Part shown: piece after piece, positions 27,701 through 37,835 of the stretch
Layout: every line of letters begins with the position of its first letter
How positions within the stretch are numbered: the stretch's first letter is position 1
Source: Antedon mediterranea
Lineage: Eukaryota; Echinodermata; Crinoidea; Comatulida; Antedonidae
DNA: 64,000 bases
Reading direction: 5' to 3'
Assembly (NCBI RefSeq): GCF_964355755.1
Contig: NC_092679.1
Coordinates: forward strand, 24,552,432 to 24,616,431
The notes under the pieces: model-generated
Told to the model about the DNA's origin: nothing
Databases searched by the model: none
The model's input: only the letters and a program-made list of their open reading frames with translations
Translations under genes and position numbers: made by a program

Positions 27701-28937
27701 TTTAATTCAGGCGTTCATGACTAATTGAAAAACAATTATTGCTTAAAGTAAACAAAGTTAAATCATATCAAATCAACTGGACTTAACTGTGTTTACTCAT
27801 GCATTTAGCTGGAATAAATAAACGTTATTGGTTTGCTATGTCTAATGGTTGCTATAGCACGCAGGATGTATATTGGGTTATTAATACTATGATGAGGTTT
27901 ATGTTCTCAATGGAGTGGATGGAGTTGTGGCTTGGTGGTTATGATGCTTGGCTACCAATTCAAGGGTTCTCGGTTCAAATCCTGTCTAATTAAAAATTCA
28001 ACTCCACTCCCAAAGACTTGTAATAGGACTTTGTTTATGTAGAGCATCTTGTGTACAGTATATGTCTGCCTTGTGAACGGGATTGCCACCTTTAAGAAGG
28101 ATAGTGAATTTATTTATTTATTTTATATATTTATTTCAAAAATATTTTATGAGGGTGAGCCATCGAGCATAAGCTGATCATTAGGGACCCTCAATGAATT
28201 CACTTATAATTATCCTTGGCAATTTGTCTAAATATATATAAAAAAAAAGAAAATAAAAACAAGTGCATTAAGAGAAAGAAATAGTGCTATCACAAACTAT
28301 ACAGTAGCTTTATTGTAAATGTCTCGTGTCTTCATTTAAACTGTATCTTTTGACTCCAATCCAGATAGATTTATAAGTTGTACTAACAAACCTTGTTAAT
28401 TTTGAAGGCTATTTCATGTCACTATGCAGCGTCTGAGTGTGAGTACATCGATGTTGGTGGAACAACACAGCAGACAATTGCTGAAGAAGTATATGAAATA
28501 GCCAAACGAAAATTAGGAGATGAAGTTGAATTAAAGTTTGATGTAAGTACACTTTTAACTGTTAAAAATAAAAACTAGCACAGTATTTTAATTCATTTCG
28601 GCAATAAACATGAAATAATAATTACAAAACATAGAAATATATATATATATGAAGTACAAGACATGAATACATTATTACTAATACTTGTTCAAAAGTGTAC
28701 ACAAAAGAACAGCAATAGAGAGAAATGGCAGATATCTACAATTGTTTGGTTTTTGTTTACAATCTATACCTTATTTGTTCGTGATGTTATCATTTCCCTC
28801 TGTTATACACATACTGTACATCTGTGCTAACTTGCTTTTACACAAACATATTGTACATTTGTGCTTATTTGCTTTATCTGTAGGATGTTTGGAGGATCAA
28901 AGGAAGACTTGTTAATGGTCAGGAAATCAATTTATAG
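15727..28937 (+). CDS. PHYH: Phytanoyl-CoA 2-hydroxylase (peroxisomal), eight exons
   Basis: Catalyses 2-hydroxylation of phytanoyl-CoA, the first step of peroxisomal alpha-oxidation, using Fe(II) and 2-oxoglutarate. Exons with matching phase: 15727-15783 (candidate), 19555-19718, 20592-20760, 24409-24490, 26467-26648, 26941-27090, 28408-28542, 28884-28937; about 330 residues, close to the human length of 338. Family signatures run in order: [55 protein letters not shown] (iron ligands His and Asp in HQD), [24 protein letters not shown] (distal His ligand) and [12 protein letters not shown] (Arg for 2-oxoglutarate). Exons 2-8 are secure. Exon 1 is inferred from its PTS2 motif. The introns carry SINE and MITE insertions. 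Confidence 0.93.
15800..16110. repeat. TAGGCCTA-rich low-complexity cluster 1
   Basis: Dense, irregular reiteration of the palindromic words TAGGCCTA and CTAGGCCTAG, just 3' of the PHYH first exon. Similar clusters lie at 39180-39560 and 42355-42700. There is no fixed period, so it is not a simple satellite. Confidence 0.8.
16111..19554. other. Presumed PHYH intron 1
   Basis: Non-coding AT-rich DNA between the PTS2 exon and the first secure PHYH exon. Two overlapping 67-residue ORFs at 17386-17633 on opposite strands show no coding character. No RNA gene is seen. Confidence 0.45.
21724..21960. mobile_element. TTAA-type MITE fragment in PHYH intron 3
   Basis: Begins TTAAAGATGTATTGTCTC and shares internal words with the better preserved copy at 26022-26328 (GCCAGCCAATGG, TCATTTTATAAGTGAAAA). 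The right terminus is not recognisable. Confidence 0.5.
23383..23740. repeat. About 129-bp tandem repeat, three copies, in PHYH intron 3
   Basis: Copies start near 23383, 23511 and 23641. Each has TTGTCTRTATWTTTTA, an ACAAAATGAATTTT-like core, CATGTGGRCYAATAAAG and a CTCCAYTG end. Divergence between copies is moderate. Confidence 0.7.
26022..26328. mobile_element. TTAA-flanked MITE in PHYH intron 4
   Basis: The left end TTAAAGATGTATTTTCCTCC and right end GGAGGACAATACATCTTAA are inverted copies, both abutting TTAA. About 300 bp with no coding capacity. TTAA target sites are typical of piggyBac-like elements, so a piggyBac-derived MITE is the likely class (inference). Related sequence occurs at 21724, about 45005-45155 and 53934-54239. 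Confidence 0.6.
27906..28110 (+). mobile_element. tRNA-derived SINE in PHYH intron 6
   Basis: The head at about 27923-27988 has A-box-like TGGCTTGGTGGTTATGATGC and B box GGTTCAAATCC at tRNA spacing. It is followed by a non-tRNA body ending in GGGATTGCCACCTTTAAGAAGG and a short ATTT-rich tail. Same strand as PHYH. Confidence 0.65.
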
Positions 28938-28939
28938 AC

Positions 28940-28945
28940 AATAAA
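28940..28945 (+). terminator. PHYH: Candidate PHYH polyadenylation signal
   Basis: AATAAA occurs three bases after the PHYH stop codon (28935-28937). If used, the 3' UTR would be only about 20-30 nt. Other AATAAA-like hexamers occur farther downstream, so this may not be the main site. Confidence 0.35.
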
Positions 28946-29690
28946 ATGAATATGGTGTATATTGGTTTTACTATGGTACATATACTAAAATAATAACTAG
29001 ACAATGAAATAATGAACATGAACATACTAGAATAATATTTGTTATGATTTTTATCTGTATACATTTTCTTGTGAAAACTTTTAACTCATGTTTTAACTCG
29101 ATTTGAAACTTAGGTTGATTTAAAGTTCTATCCTAGTATTTTCATATACAGTAGGACCTACAATGTATATTTTGTTGGCAATTCAATACATGAAAGTACA
29201 GTATGCTGTTTTATGTGTTAAGTGTATTCGCTTTTAGGCCTATTGTAGCTGTAAAACAAAACATTACTGCAACCATGGCTGTTCTACATGCTGGGGGTAA
29301 ATTTTAAGGTCCTGAACTGTACATAAAATAATAGGTCCTACTGTAAAATGGCTTTACTAAAATTTTAAAAAATAACCACAAACTATTATCAACCAAACAA
29401 GGTATTACTGTACATTTAAATGTCAAAATAAGTGCTGCCAAGATTATTATACAAGAAGCCTTAATGTGAATATCTGAAATGAATTACAATAACAATTGTT
29501 TAATTTAATAAATTCTTGTATTAGTTTATGTAAATGAAAATAATGTATAGGATTAAGGTGATATTTGAGCTTAATAGTATGTGTAATGAGTTTAAATATA
29601 TTATATGTGTAAAATAGAGCTATAACATCTAGTATACAAATAATGAATGTTTATCAGTGTGATGCCGGTACAAATAATCCTCTCATGAAA
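28946..29690. other. PHYH 3' flank, no gene seen
   Basis: AT-rich non-coding DNA between PHYH and the tandem repeat at 29691. Longer PHYH 3' UTR forms could extend here. Confidence 0.4.
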
Positions 29691-30240
29691 CAATTTTCGA
29701 CCCTTTTAGTTTTCGGCATAATTTGTTTCTATAACATTATAAGATGATAATACTTGGGCAATATATGATCATATACATCAACATTACCGAATAATAATTG
29801 AATTTTGAAAACTTGATATTTTGGCCATTTTTTGAAAAAATCCTACTATAATAGTACAGGGATTTTTTTAGAAAAATAGCCAATTTTCGACCCTTTTATT
29901 TTTCAACAGAACTGGATTCTATGGCACTATAAAGATGATGATAAAGCAATATATGATCATATAATAATTTAATTTTAAAAACTTGATATTTTGGCCAATT
30001 TTCAAAAATATCCCTGTACTAGTATAGTACAGGAATTTTTTTAGAAAAATAGTCAATTTTCGACCATTTTATTTTTCGACTGGTTTCTATGGCACTATAA
30101 GATAATGATAAAGCAATATATGATCATATAAAGCAATATTATCGAATAATAATTGATTTTTAAAAACTTGATATTTTGGCCAGTTTTCGAAAAAATTCCT
30201 GTACATAGTACAGCCAATTTTTGACCATTTTATAGGAATA
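29691..30240. repeat. Tandem repeat of about 160-190-bp units, three copies plus a partial
   Basis: Units begin with CAATTTTCGACC at 29691, 29881 and 30054, with a partial at about 30214. Each contains AGCAATATATGATCATATA-like, AACTTGATATTTTGGCCA-like and CTGTAC...GTACAG segments. Unit length shrinks from 190 to 160 bp by internal deletions. Confidence 0.75.
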
Positions 30241-30807
30241 TACTGCACATAAAATAGAGCACTTGTTTTCATGTGACCCATAATCGTCCAATCAAATGAC
30301 AGGAATCTATTTAGGTGTTATTAAATAATATTCACTTTATTATAATCCACATAAAAATAATTTACAGATCATGGCCAGAGGCCAAATTGTAAGTAACTCT
30401 TACAAAAATATACAACTATAAAAATAGGCATAACAAGAAACATAACTGCGAAAAAACATCAACAAACCAAGAATAGTGGTTATGTCATATTAGGCTGGCC
30501 CTAAAAATCTCAGAAATGTCAAATCAGAAAGAAAAAATACCATTTGCCAATGTCTACATTGAAATTAAAATGTACTTGCGTATCAATTTTTGCAAATACA
30601 TTTAAATTTTAACAGACTTTTTCTGCTGCCTAAGCCGCCCCATAAATGATAGGCTCATAATACAGGGTAAATTAGTCATTTACACAGGCATAATTATCGT
30701 ACAGAATTTAATGAAGTTTCAATAAATAGGATTTTAAAAATATATAAAATATAAGTATAAAATTTGCAATTATACATATATGCACCTAAAACAGAACGAT
30801 AGCACAA
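30241..30807. other. Convergent intergenic region between PHYH and the minus-strand gene
   Basis: AT-rich; should hold the 3' UTR of the minus-strand gene ending at 30808. No ORF with support. Confidence 0.4.
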
Positions 30808-31979
30808 TCATGGAGACACTGCAGGTGGCATGGAAGATCCATCACTAGCACCATCATCACAGTTAACAGGATAAAGGGTATCCCACACCAGGCTTCCATG
30901 TAGCTACAAAAAAACACAATAATCATTATATTGAGAAACCAATTAAAGCTTTACAATCATAAAAAGCAATCCAATAGTAATCATTACGCTTCCCTGTTTT
31001 TATTAACTTCAAGGTATATACTGTTCAATACAATGATATTATAATAATAATTACACAGTATATTAAACTTGTACTGTACACAAAGCACCTCGCTTTACAG
31101 CAACAAGAGAGACATTTTAATACAGTAATTACAAATGGCGCCACCAATACTTCCTACATACCTTTCCTCTAATTGGTTCAGTTGGCTTAGCTCTTGCATT
31201 GTATTGGTGGTTATAAGAGATCTTCTCAACTAATAAACGTGGCCCATTTTCTGGAGGCAAGTGTGTTACTGGAACTGAAAATAAAGAATGTGTGCTGAGC
31301 ATCAATATAAAAGTATTTTAAGTACAGTCTTCTTAACCACAAGCTACAACTCCAATGTGCAATCTACAAATCCTGGCACTCCCCGGGCTACAACTCCACT
31401 CCCCAAGCTACAACTCCACTCCCAAGCTAGAACTCCACTCTCAAGCTGCAACTACTGGCACTCTTCAGCCTACAACTCCTCTCTGCAAGATACTTCACTC
31501 CTCACTAAGCTACAATGTCACTCACCAACATACAACTTTACTCTCCATCTTCATTGGTACTGTACTTGTATACAATACCTATTCCATTAGCAGGTCTTGA
31601 ATTTGGATTACTTCCATGTCTCGATATCTGCTGTTGATATCTGTGACTTTGTTTGTCACCATAGTCTGATCTATTTGTTGTACTGTAGCTATATTCATGT
31701 TTCTTTAGAGGTTCATCTGATGTTCTTGATGGCCACCAATGGTTTTCTTCAGCTTCTTTCACCTCTATCTTAGTGGCAACATGACAAATTGGTTGGTGTA
31801 ACAGTCTGCAGTCTTGTTCTAGGAATCCTACCTTCTCTGGATGTGGTTTATGGTGTCTATTTGTGGATGGTGGTCGTTTTTCTAATGGAGGCTTCCTTTC
31901 CCCTGTATGGGTTGCTGAATAGTGACTTTGAAACTGTGTGTCTGCTTTTTTGTTACCAAATATTCTACTGGTGTCTGGA
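30808..31979 (-). CDS. Uncharacterised protein, three 3'-terminal exons (possibly C2orf73-like)
   Basis: Minus-strand exons with matching phase: 31979-31579 (phase 2 in, phase 1 out), 31274-31162, and 30903-30808 ending in TGA. All have AG/GT borders. The readable C-terminal part is about 200 residues: polar, no signal peptide or membrane segment, rich in His/Pro/Lys, with CRLLHQPICHVATKIEVKE, NHWWPSR, TTNRSDYGD and RGKLHGSLVW. The WWP and RSD(Y/F) motifs with a terminal HGSxVW remind me of the C2orf73 family and of small ciliary/sperm microtubule-associated proteins; this is a memory-based suggestion, not a firm assignment. The first exon(s) with the start codon were not found; they must lie upstream (right) of 31979, where the nested transposons now sit. 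Convergent with PHYH. Confidence 0.65.
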
Positions 31980-32273
31980 CTAAAAGATAAGAGGTATAGT
32001 TCAGAAAAAAGTTATACAAACTGTAAAGGAATAATATACTTTTTTTTAACAATAGTACACAATTTACCTACATATTTAACTAAAAATACAATATAAGCTA
32101 TGCCTAGTAAATTGGTAGGCATAAGTGATACAATATCATAATACGATGGAATCCCAATTTTATTTACTATTGTTAGTGTATCTGGCAGCCTCTTTATCTA
32201 TTGAAAAACAGTACAATAAAATAAGAATTAATACAAGCTAGCAGCCTATGTATGGCCTACACTTTGTACATTG

Positions 32274-32412
32274 TATATGTTATGCGCGATTTGAACGATT
32301 TGCGCAATTTAAAATTGCGCAAAGAATTCCTTGCGCAATTTGAATTGAAAAATCTGTTTCAAATTGCGCAAGCAACGTATTAAATTGCGCAAGTAGTCTG
32401 CAAATTGCGCAA
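32274..32412. repeat. Left TIR / TTGCGCAA array
   Basis: Six TTGCGCAA palindromes in about 140 bp, usually inside AATTGCGCAAG or TTGCGCAATTT. Pairs with 38945-39166 in inverted orientation. Confidence 0.8.
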
Positions 32413-32644
32413 GGTTTTTTTTGACAGATTGTGAAATCATGCACACCCATATTTTTATAGTAATTTCTAAGAATGATTCAAAATTAAAGATAATATCGCA
32501 TTTCCTTATTTTTTATAGTAGTGAAAATATTGTTATTGTTAGCCTACCGTCGAAGACCCGACAAAGGACCACAAAGGTGGAGTTCCCGGCGGGCATGTGC
32601 ACGGCGGGCGGCTAATACTACTCTAGCCTCCTACTACTGGCTAT

Positions 32645-33087
32645 TGTTACGTGTGACGAGAGTCAGGTGTCACATGTCGCATGCAAATGAATCAAGTCGT
32701 CGGTGGTCAAGTGGACGAATCAGAATGGAGCATGGTGGTGCGCGGTATTTTGGAAAGCTGTGCTGGGTGTGTGATACAAAGAAGGGAGTCACTCAGGAGA
32801 CAGGGCCAGCTAAGGACGCTTGCGGTTAGAACTGTGCTTGATACTGGAAGCAAGGCATGACGATAAGAATAAGAAGGTTGTGATGTGTACAGATGGCCAG
32901 GCAAACCAACCACTCGGTATCATACGTATCTATAATTGTGTTGTTATGTATTTTGTGCTTCGTGAAAGGAAATAAATGGAGCTCGTGCTCTTTGCATAAT
33001 ACTCTGAGTGTCGACTATTGTTTGTTCCAAGCCTCGTTGTTGCTATTTATTTAGGTATTTCGGCCTAGGCCAAAAGTGGTCGTAACA
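32645..33087 (+). repeat. 5' LTR
   Basis: 443 bp, TG...CA ends with the short inverted repeat TGTTAC/GTAACA. Contains AATAAA near 32970, likely its polyadenylation signal. By eye I see no difference from the 3' LTR. Confidence 0.95.
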
Positions 33088-33092
33088 GAAAT

Positions 33093-33109
33093 TGGGGGCT
33101 CGTCCGGGA
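33093..33109 (+). other. Primer-binding site, tRNA-Pro type
   Basis: TGGGGGCTCGTCCGGGA starts five bases after the 5' LTR. It is complementary to the 3' end of animal tRNA-Pro over 17 nt, the primer choice known from gammaretroviruses. Confidence 0.85.
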
Positions 33110-33185
33110 AAACCGGAGTTATCAGACTCACTCGGGGTTTGGAACAAACAATCACTGCTACACTATTGTAATTTTTTTTAACCAT

Positions 33186-36100
33186 TTGTTTATAATGGAG
33201 TTTGAGGCTGAAAAATACCTTGCAGAGTGTGTTTCCTGGGAAAAATTTAATACGTTAAAAAAGCCAGATTTGTTGGCGTTGGGAAGGTATTTTGATCTGC
33301 ATTTAAAACAGTCTACGAGAAAACAAGTTGTTAAAAATAAATTAATTGAAACCCTTGTAAGAGAAGAATACTTAGAAGAATCATGTTTAAAGGAAGTGAT
33401 TGTGGTTGAGGAAGTAGAGAGTGAAGCTGTAAAATTAAAAGAATTAGAGTTACAAATGGCTAAGATGGAAATTGATAAAGAGAGAATGATGATGGAAATG
33501 GAAATGGAGAGGGCAAAGCAAAAAGCAGATGTAGAGTTAGAGCTTGCGAAATTGCAGTACCAAATTGAAAGAGACATTATTGAGAGAGAGAGAGAAGGAA
33601 AAGTAAATGTTGCTAGTGCGCCTAATGCTTTCGATGCGTCTAAACACATTAGGCTTGTTCCAAAATTTCAGGAAACCGAAGTTGATGAATATTTTCAACA
33701 CTTTGAAAAAATTGCGTACAGTATGAAGTGGCCGACAGAAAAGTGGACCCTTCTGTTACAGAGTGTTTTCATAGGGAAAGCACGTGAAATTTATTCGGCT
33801 CTACCCCTTCATGAATGTAGTGATTATGAAATAGTGAAGAAAGCAGTGCTCAGTGCTTACGAACTTGTGCCAGAAGCTTATCGACAAAGATTTAGAAATG
33901 CGAGGATACAGTGTGAACAAACGCATGTGGAGTTTGCCAGAGTTAAAGAGCAAATGTTTGATAGATGGGTTAGTTCTAAAGATGTAGAATTGAATTATGA
34001 TAATTTAAAGCAAATGATGTTAATAGAAGAATTTAAAAGGTGCATTCATGTTGATATTAAAATTCACCTTGATGAACGTAAAATTGATACATTGAAAGAC
34101 GCAGCAGTATATGCCGATGACTATGCATTGACTCATAAATTAAGTGCGATAAACATAAATAATCCTAACCATGAGGATAAACCACGTGATTACAAACGGG
34201 TATCTGATACTAAGAGACAGAGTCCGTTTAAGAGTAAGCGTTGGGATAAGCCTAAGGTATTAACATGTTACCATTGCAAAAAACCAGGACATGTTATGTC
34301 TCAATGTTATTTTCTCAAACGTAACTCAAGTAACAAATCTTCTCTTCCAGTAGGATGTGCTACATTAAAAGGGGACACCAACAACATTTCAAAAGTAAAT
34401 AAGCAAATTGAATGTAATAAAACTAATGAAAATTTTGCACCATTTATGTCAGAGGCACGGGTATCGCTAAAAGGTGATGATTGCTTTAAACGCATTAGGG
34501 TCATGCGAGATACATGCTGTGCCCAATCTATGATGTTGGAAGGAGCTCTTTCTTTCGGTAAAAGTAGTTCTACGAGTATGACCGCGTTAATTCGAGGTGT
34601 GGGGATGAATGTTATTAATGTCCCGTTACACAAAGTAATAATTGATTCTGAATTAGTTAAAGGGGAAGCGATAATAGGTGTTGTACCGGAGCTTCCAGTA
34701 AAGGGTATTGATATGCTTTTGGGTAATGATTTGGCTGGCGGTAGGGTGTTACCTGAATTAATGATTAACGATAATTTAACTCGCACACTACAAGAGTCTA
34801 ATGTGCTATGTGAAACTGGTACGCCCGACAATGATTGGGAATACCCCGCCTGCGCTGTAACACGTGCAATGACACAGAAAATTGAAGATAGAATGTCCGA
34901 TAACGATGGATTAGATTTAGAGGGGACATTCATGTCAAATCTAGAATTTTATAACCCAGGTGAAGATATCAAAAAGACAAAGTGCGACACTTCCTTAAAT
35001 GTAGGGTCAGGTGAACCCAAAAATAGAAAAAGAGAGCCTTTAAGTACAGAAATGTTGATCAAGGAACAAGAAGATGATTCATTTATACAGAAATTGGGGT
35101 CTAGGGTGTTACCTAAGGAGGAAGCGGCAAAACTACCGGTCTGCTTCTATAAAGAAAATAACGTTGTTATGAGAAAATGGAGGCCACGTCATGCACAGGT
35201 ACATGATGTGTGGGCTGTGGTACATCAAATTGTAGTCCCGAAAGTCTATCACGACGATGTAATAGGCATAGCCCATGACAACTCTATGTCAGGGCACTTG
35301 GGTGTTAGAAAAACACATGATAAAATTATTCAACATTTCTGGTGGCCATCTCTTAAAAAGGAAGTATCACGCTATTGCCGTTTGTGCCACATATGCCAGG
35401 TTGTGGGAAAGCCAAATAAGAAAATTCCGGTAGCACCGCTTAAGCCAATACCCGCTTTTGGGGAACCATTCAGCAAAGTTATGATAGATTGCGTTGGTCC
35501 ATTGCCAAAAACAAAGTCCGGAAATCAATATCTCCTTACTATTATGTGCTGCTCTACGCGTTTTCCCGAAGCAGTCCCACTTAGAAATATTAAGGCAGCA
35601 ACGGTAGTCAAAGCTTTAATTAAATTCTTCACATTAGTTGGTTTGCCTACATCAATTCAATCTGACCAGGGCACTAATTTTAAATCAGGGTTATTCCAAC
35701 AAATTATGTTACAATTGGGCATAGAGCAATCAACATCTAGTGCGTATCACCCAGAGTCTCAAGGTGCTATAGAAAGATTTCACCAAACGTTAAAAAACAT
35801 GTTAAGGGCATATTGTGTAGAGTTTCAAAGGGAATGGGACGAAGGGGTACATTTAGTTCTTTTTGCAGCCAGAGAATCTGTACAAGAAACATTAGGTTTC
35901 AGCCCATTTCAGTTGGTCTTCGGTCACTCCGTGCGGGGACCATTAAAATTGCTGAAAGACAAGTGGCTCCAGGGAGAACTAAATAATGTAAATTTATTGG
36001 ATTATGTATGCGACTTTAGGCATAAACTTAACAGGGCGACCGTCATTGCTAAAGCAAATTTAGTAAAAGCACAAACTAAGATGAAAACTTGGTATGATAA

Positions 36101-37262
36101 AAATGCAAAAAGCAGGGTTTTTAAACCTGGGGACAAGGTTCTGGCATTGTTTCCCATTCAGGGGAGCCCAATGCAAGCGCGATTTCACGGTCCATACAAA
36201 ATCGACTCAAAAATAAATGATCTAAATTATGTCATAAATACACCAGGGAGACGGAAGAGTAGACAATTATGTCACATTAATATGCTTAAAGAATATGCCG
36301 AACATGTTTCTCGCGATGTAAAACCAAATTGTGCGGCTGTAGCTTGTAACAATGACGGTGGCTCTCGCAATGATTTAAAAGAAAAGGGCAAGGAATATGA
36401 TTTAAAACTAAGCAATTCTGATGTAATGAACAATTTACAACAAAAGTTAACTCATTTATCAATAGAACAACAGAGTCAATTGAGTACACTTGTGAATAAA
36501 TGGAACGGTATCTTTTCTGACACCCCTAGTGTAACAAATGCTGCAATCCATGATATCATTGTTGGGGATACACAACCTATTAAGCAACATCCTTACAGGG
36601 TGAATCCAATTAAAATGGAGTATCTCCATAAGGAAATTGAATATATGTTTAAAAATAGTATAATTGAGCTTAGTAAAAGCGACTGGAGTTCGCCATGCAT
36701 GCTTGTTCCCAAGTCTGATGGTTCATATAGACTCGTGGCGGATATGCGAGCAGTTAATCGTTGTTCAAAAACAGACTCGTATCCAATTCCGAGAATTGAA
36801 GATTTAATAGATAAGGTGGGGAACGCAAAATTTGTTAGTAAATTTGACCTTTTAAAAGGCTACTGGCAAGTGCCACTAACGCCGCGCGCCCAGGAAATTT
36901 CTGCGTTCTGTACCCCGTTCGGGCTTTATCAATACAGGGTGATGCCGTTTGGCCTTAAGAATGCGCCCGCGACATTTCAACGAATGGTAAATCGACTTGT
37001 AGCGAACGTAGAAGGCTGCGAGGCGTATGTTGATGACCTGATTGTATACAGTCAAACTTGGGAGCAACACATGCAACAGTTAAATGAAATGTTTAAAGCT
37101 TTGTCACAAGCAAACCTAACTGTAAACTTAAGTAAGAGTGAATTCTGTCATGCTACGGTTACGTATCTTGGTCATGTTGTGGGGCAGGGAAGGGTTAGAC
37201 CCATCAGGGCTAAGGTTGAGAGTATTTATTGGTACCCAGCACCCACAAACAAAAAATCGTAG
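33186..37262 (+). CDS. Retrotransposon gag-pol: gag, protease, integrase, reverse transcriptase (ends at in-frame UAG)
   Basis: One frame of 1358 codons. Residues 1 to about 350 are gag-like with a Lys/Glu-rich coiled coil at about 75-145. A CCHC zinc knuckle starts at Cys361 (CYHCKKPGHVMSQC). A retropepsin-like segment has its active-site Asp at 442, but the triad reads D-T-C instead of D-T/S-G. Integrase follows: HHCC zinc domain from His697, then Asp768, Asp827 and Glu863 (D,D-35-E), then a GPY/F-type module near HGPYKI. Reverse transcriptase has LVADMRAVNR, KFDLLKGYWQV, FGLKNAPATFQR and YVDD at 1281-1284. The frame stops at TAG 37260-37262, between RT and RNase H. The start ATG is the first in this frame after the primer site. 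Confidence 0.9.
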   Translation: MFIMEFEAEKYLAECVSWEKFNTLKKPDLLALGRYFDLHLKQSTRKQVVKNKLIETLVREEYLEESCLKEVIVVEEVESEAVKLKELELQMAKMEIDKERMMMEMEMERAKQKADVELELAKLQYQIERDIIEREREGKVNVASAPNAFDASKHIRLVPKFQETEVDEYFQHFEKIAYSMKWPTEKWTLLLQSVFIGKAREIYSALPLHECSDYEIVKKAVLSAYELVPEAYRQRFRNARIQCEQTHVEFARVKEQMFDRWVSSKDVELNYDNLKQMMLIEEFKRCIHVDIKIHLDERKIDTLKDAAVYADDYALTHKLSAININNPNHEDKPRDYKRVSDTKRQSPFKSKRWDKPKVLTCYHCKKPGHVMSQCYFLKRNSSNKSSLPVGCATLKGDTNNISKVNKQIECNKTNENFAPFMSEARVSLKGDDCFKRIRVMRDTCCAQSMMLEGALSFGKSSSTSMTALIRGVGMNVINVPLHKVIIDSELVKGEAIIGVVPELPVKGIDMLLGNDLAGGRVLPELMINDNLTRTLQESNVLCETGTPDNDWEYPACAVTRAMTQKIEDRMSDNDGLDLEGTFMSNLEFYNPGEDIKKTKCDTSLNVGSGEPKNRKREPLSTEMLIKEQEDDSFIQKLGSRVLPKEEAAKLPVCFYKENNVVMRKWRPRHAQVHDVWAVVHQIVVPKVYHDDVIGIAHDNSMSGHLGVRKTHDKIIQHFWWPSLKKEVSRYCRLCHICQVVGKPNKKIPVAPLKPIPAFGEPFSKVMIDCVGPLPKTKSGNQYLLTIMCCSTRFPEAVPLRNIKAATVVKALIKFFTLVGLPTSIQSDQGTNFKSGLFQQIMLQLGIEQSTSSAYHPESQGAIERFHQTLKNMLRAYCVEFQREWDEGVHLVLFAARESVQETLGFSPFQLVFGHSVRGPLKLLKDKWLQGELNNVNLLDYVCDFRHKLNRATVIAKANLVKAQTKMKTWYDKNAKSRVFKPGDKVLALFPIQGSPMQARFHGPYKIDSKINDLNYVINTPGRRKSRQLCHINMLKEYAEHVSRDVKPNCAAVACNNDGGSRNDLKEKGKEYDLKLSNSDVMNNLQQKLTHLSIEQQSQLSTLVNKWNGIFSDTPSVTNAAIHDIIVGDTQPIKQHPYRVNPIKMEYLHKEIEYMFKNSIIELSKSDWSSPCMLVPKSDGSYRLVADMRAVNRCSKTDSYPIPRIEDLIDKVGNAKFVSKFDLLKGYWQVPLTPRAQEISAFCTPFGLYQYRVMPFGLKNAPATFQRMVNRLVANVEGCEAYVDDLIVYSQTWEQHMQQLNEMFKALSQANLTVNLSKSEFCHATVTYLGHVVGQGRVRPIRAKVESIYWYPAPTNKKS

Positions 37263-37832
37263 ATGAGGTTTTTAGGGATGGTGGGGTACTATCGGAAGTT
37301 TTGTCCCAATTTTTCTAGCGTAGCAGGTCCTCTTACAGAATTGCTTAAGAAGAATGTAAAATTTAAGTGGTCGGATATATGTGAAAGTGCCTTTAGGAAA
37401 ATTAAGTCTATGCTAATGTGTGAACCAATCCTTATAGCACCGGATTTTAAGAAACAATTCCGTTTGTATGTAGACGCCTGTGATGTGGAGATTGGTAGCG
37501 TTCTCATGCAGAAGAACGTTTATGGGATAGAATGTCCCGTATGTTATTTTTCTAGAAAATTAAGTAAACACCAAATGAATTATTCGACTATTGAGAAAGA
37601 ATGTCTGGCACTATTGGAGTCGTTAACGCATTTTGATGTATATCTAAGCACTACCGTAGACCCAATACTTGTGTTCACTGACCACAACCCACTTACCTTT
37701 ATTTATAAAATGCGAAATAAAAATCAGCGGTTGCTGAGGTGGGGACTAACTTTACAAGAATACAATGTTGAGATTAAGCATGTTAAAGGAAAGGAAAATG
37801 TGATTGCCGATGCTCTGTCTCGTGGGGTGTGA
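37263..37832 (+). pseudogene. Retrotransposon pol 3' part: RT-RNase H connection and RNase H
   Basis: Continues in the same frame directly after the TAG, so the break is one nonsense codon, not a frameshift. It begins with the RFLGMVGYYRKF motif that normally follows RT. It then carries an RNase H domain with LYVDACD (catalytic Asp), STIEKECLAL (Glu) and FTDHNPL (Asp), and ends at ADALSRGV. As it stands the domain would be made only by stop readthrough. No separate start of its own is supported. Confidence 0.85.
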
Positions 37833-37835
37833 ACA

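Noticed and set aside
31288-31600. Plus-strand ORFs rich in Ser/Thr/Leu/Pro
   Set aside because: They arise from an imperfect CTACAACTCC repeat and partly overlap a real minus-strand exon.
34307-34933. 208-codon minus-strand frame within gag-pol
   Set aside because: Antisense shadow of a well-supported retroelement frame; no recognisable motif.
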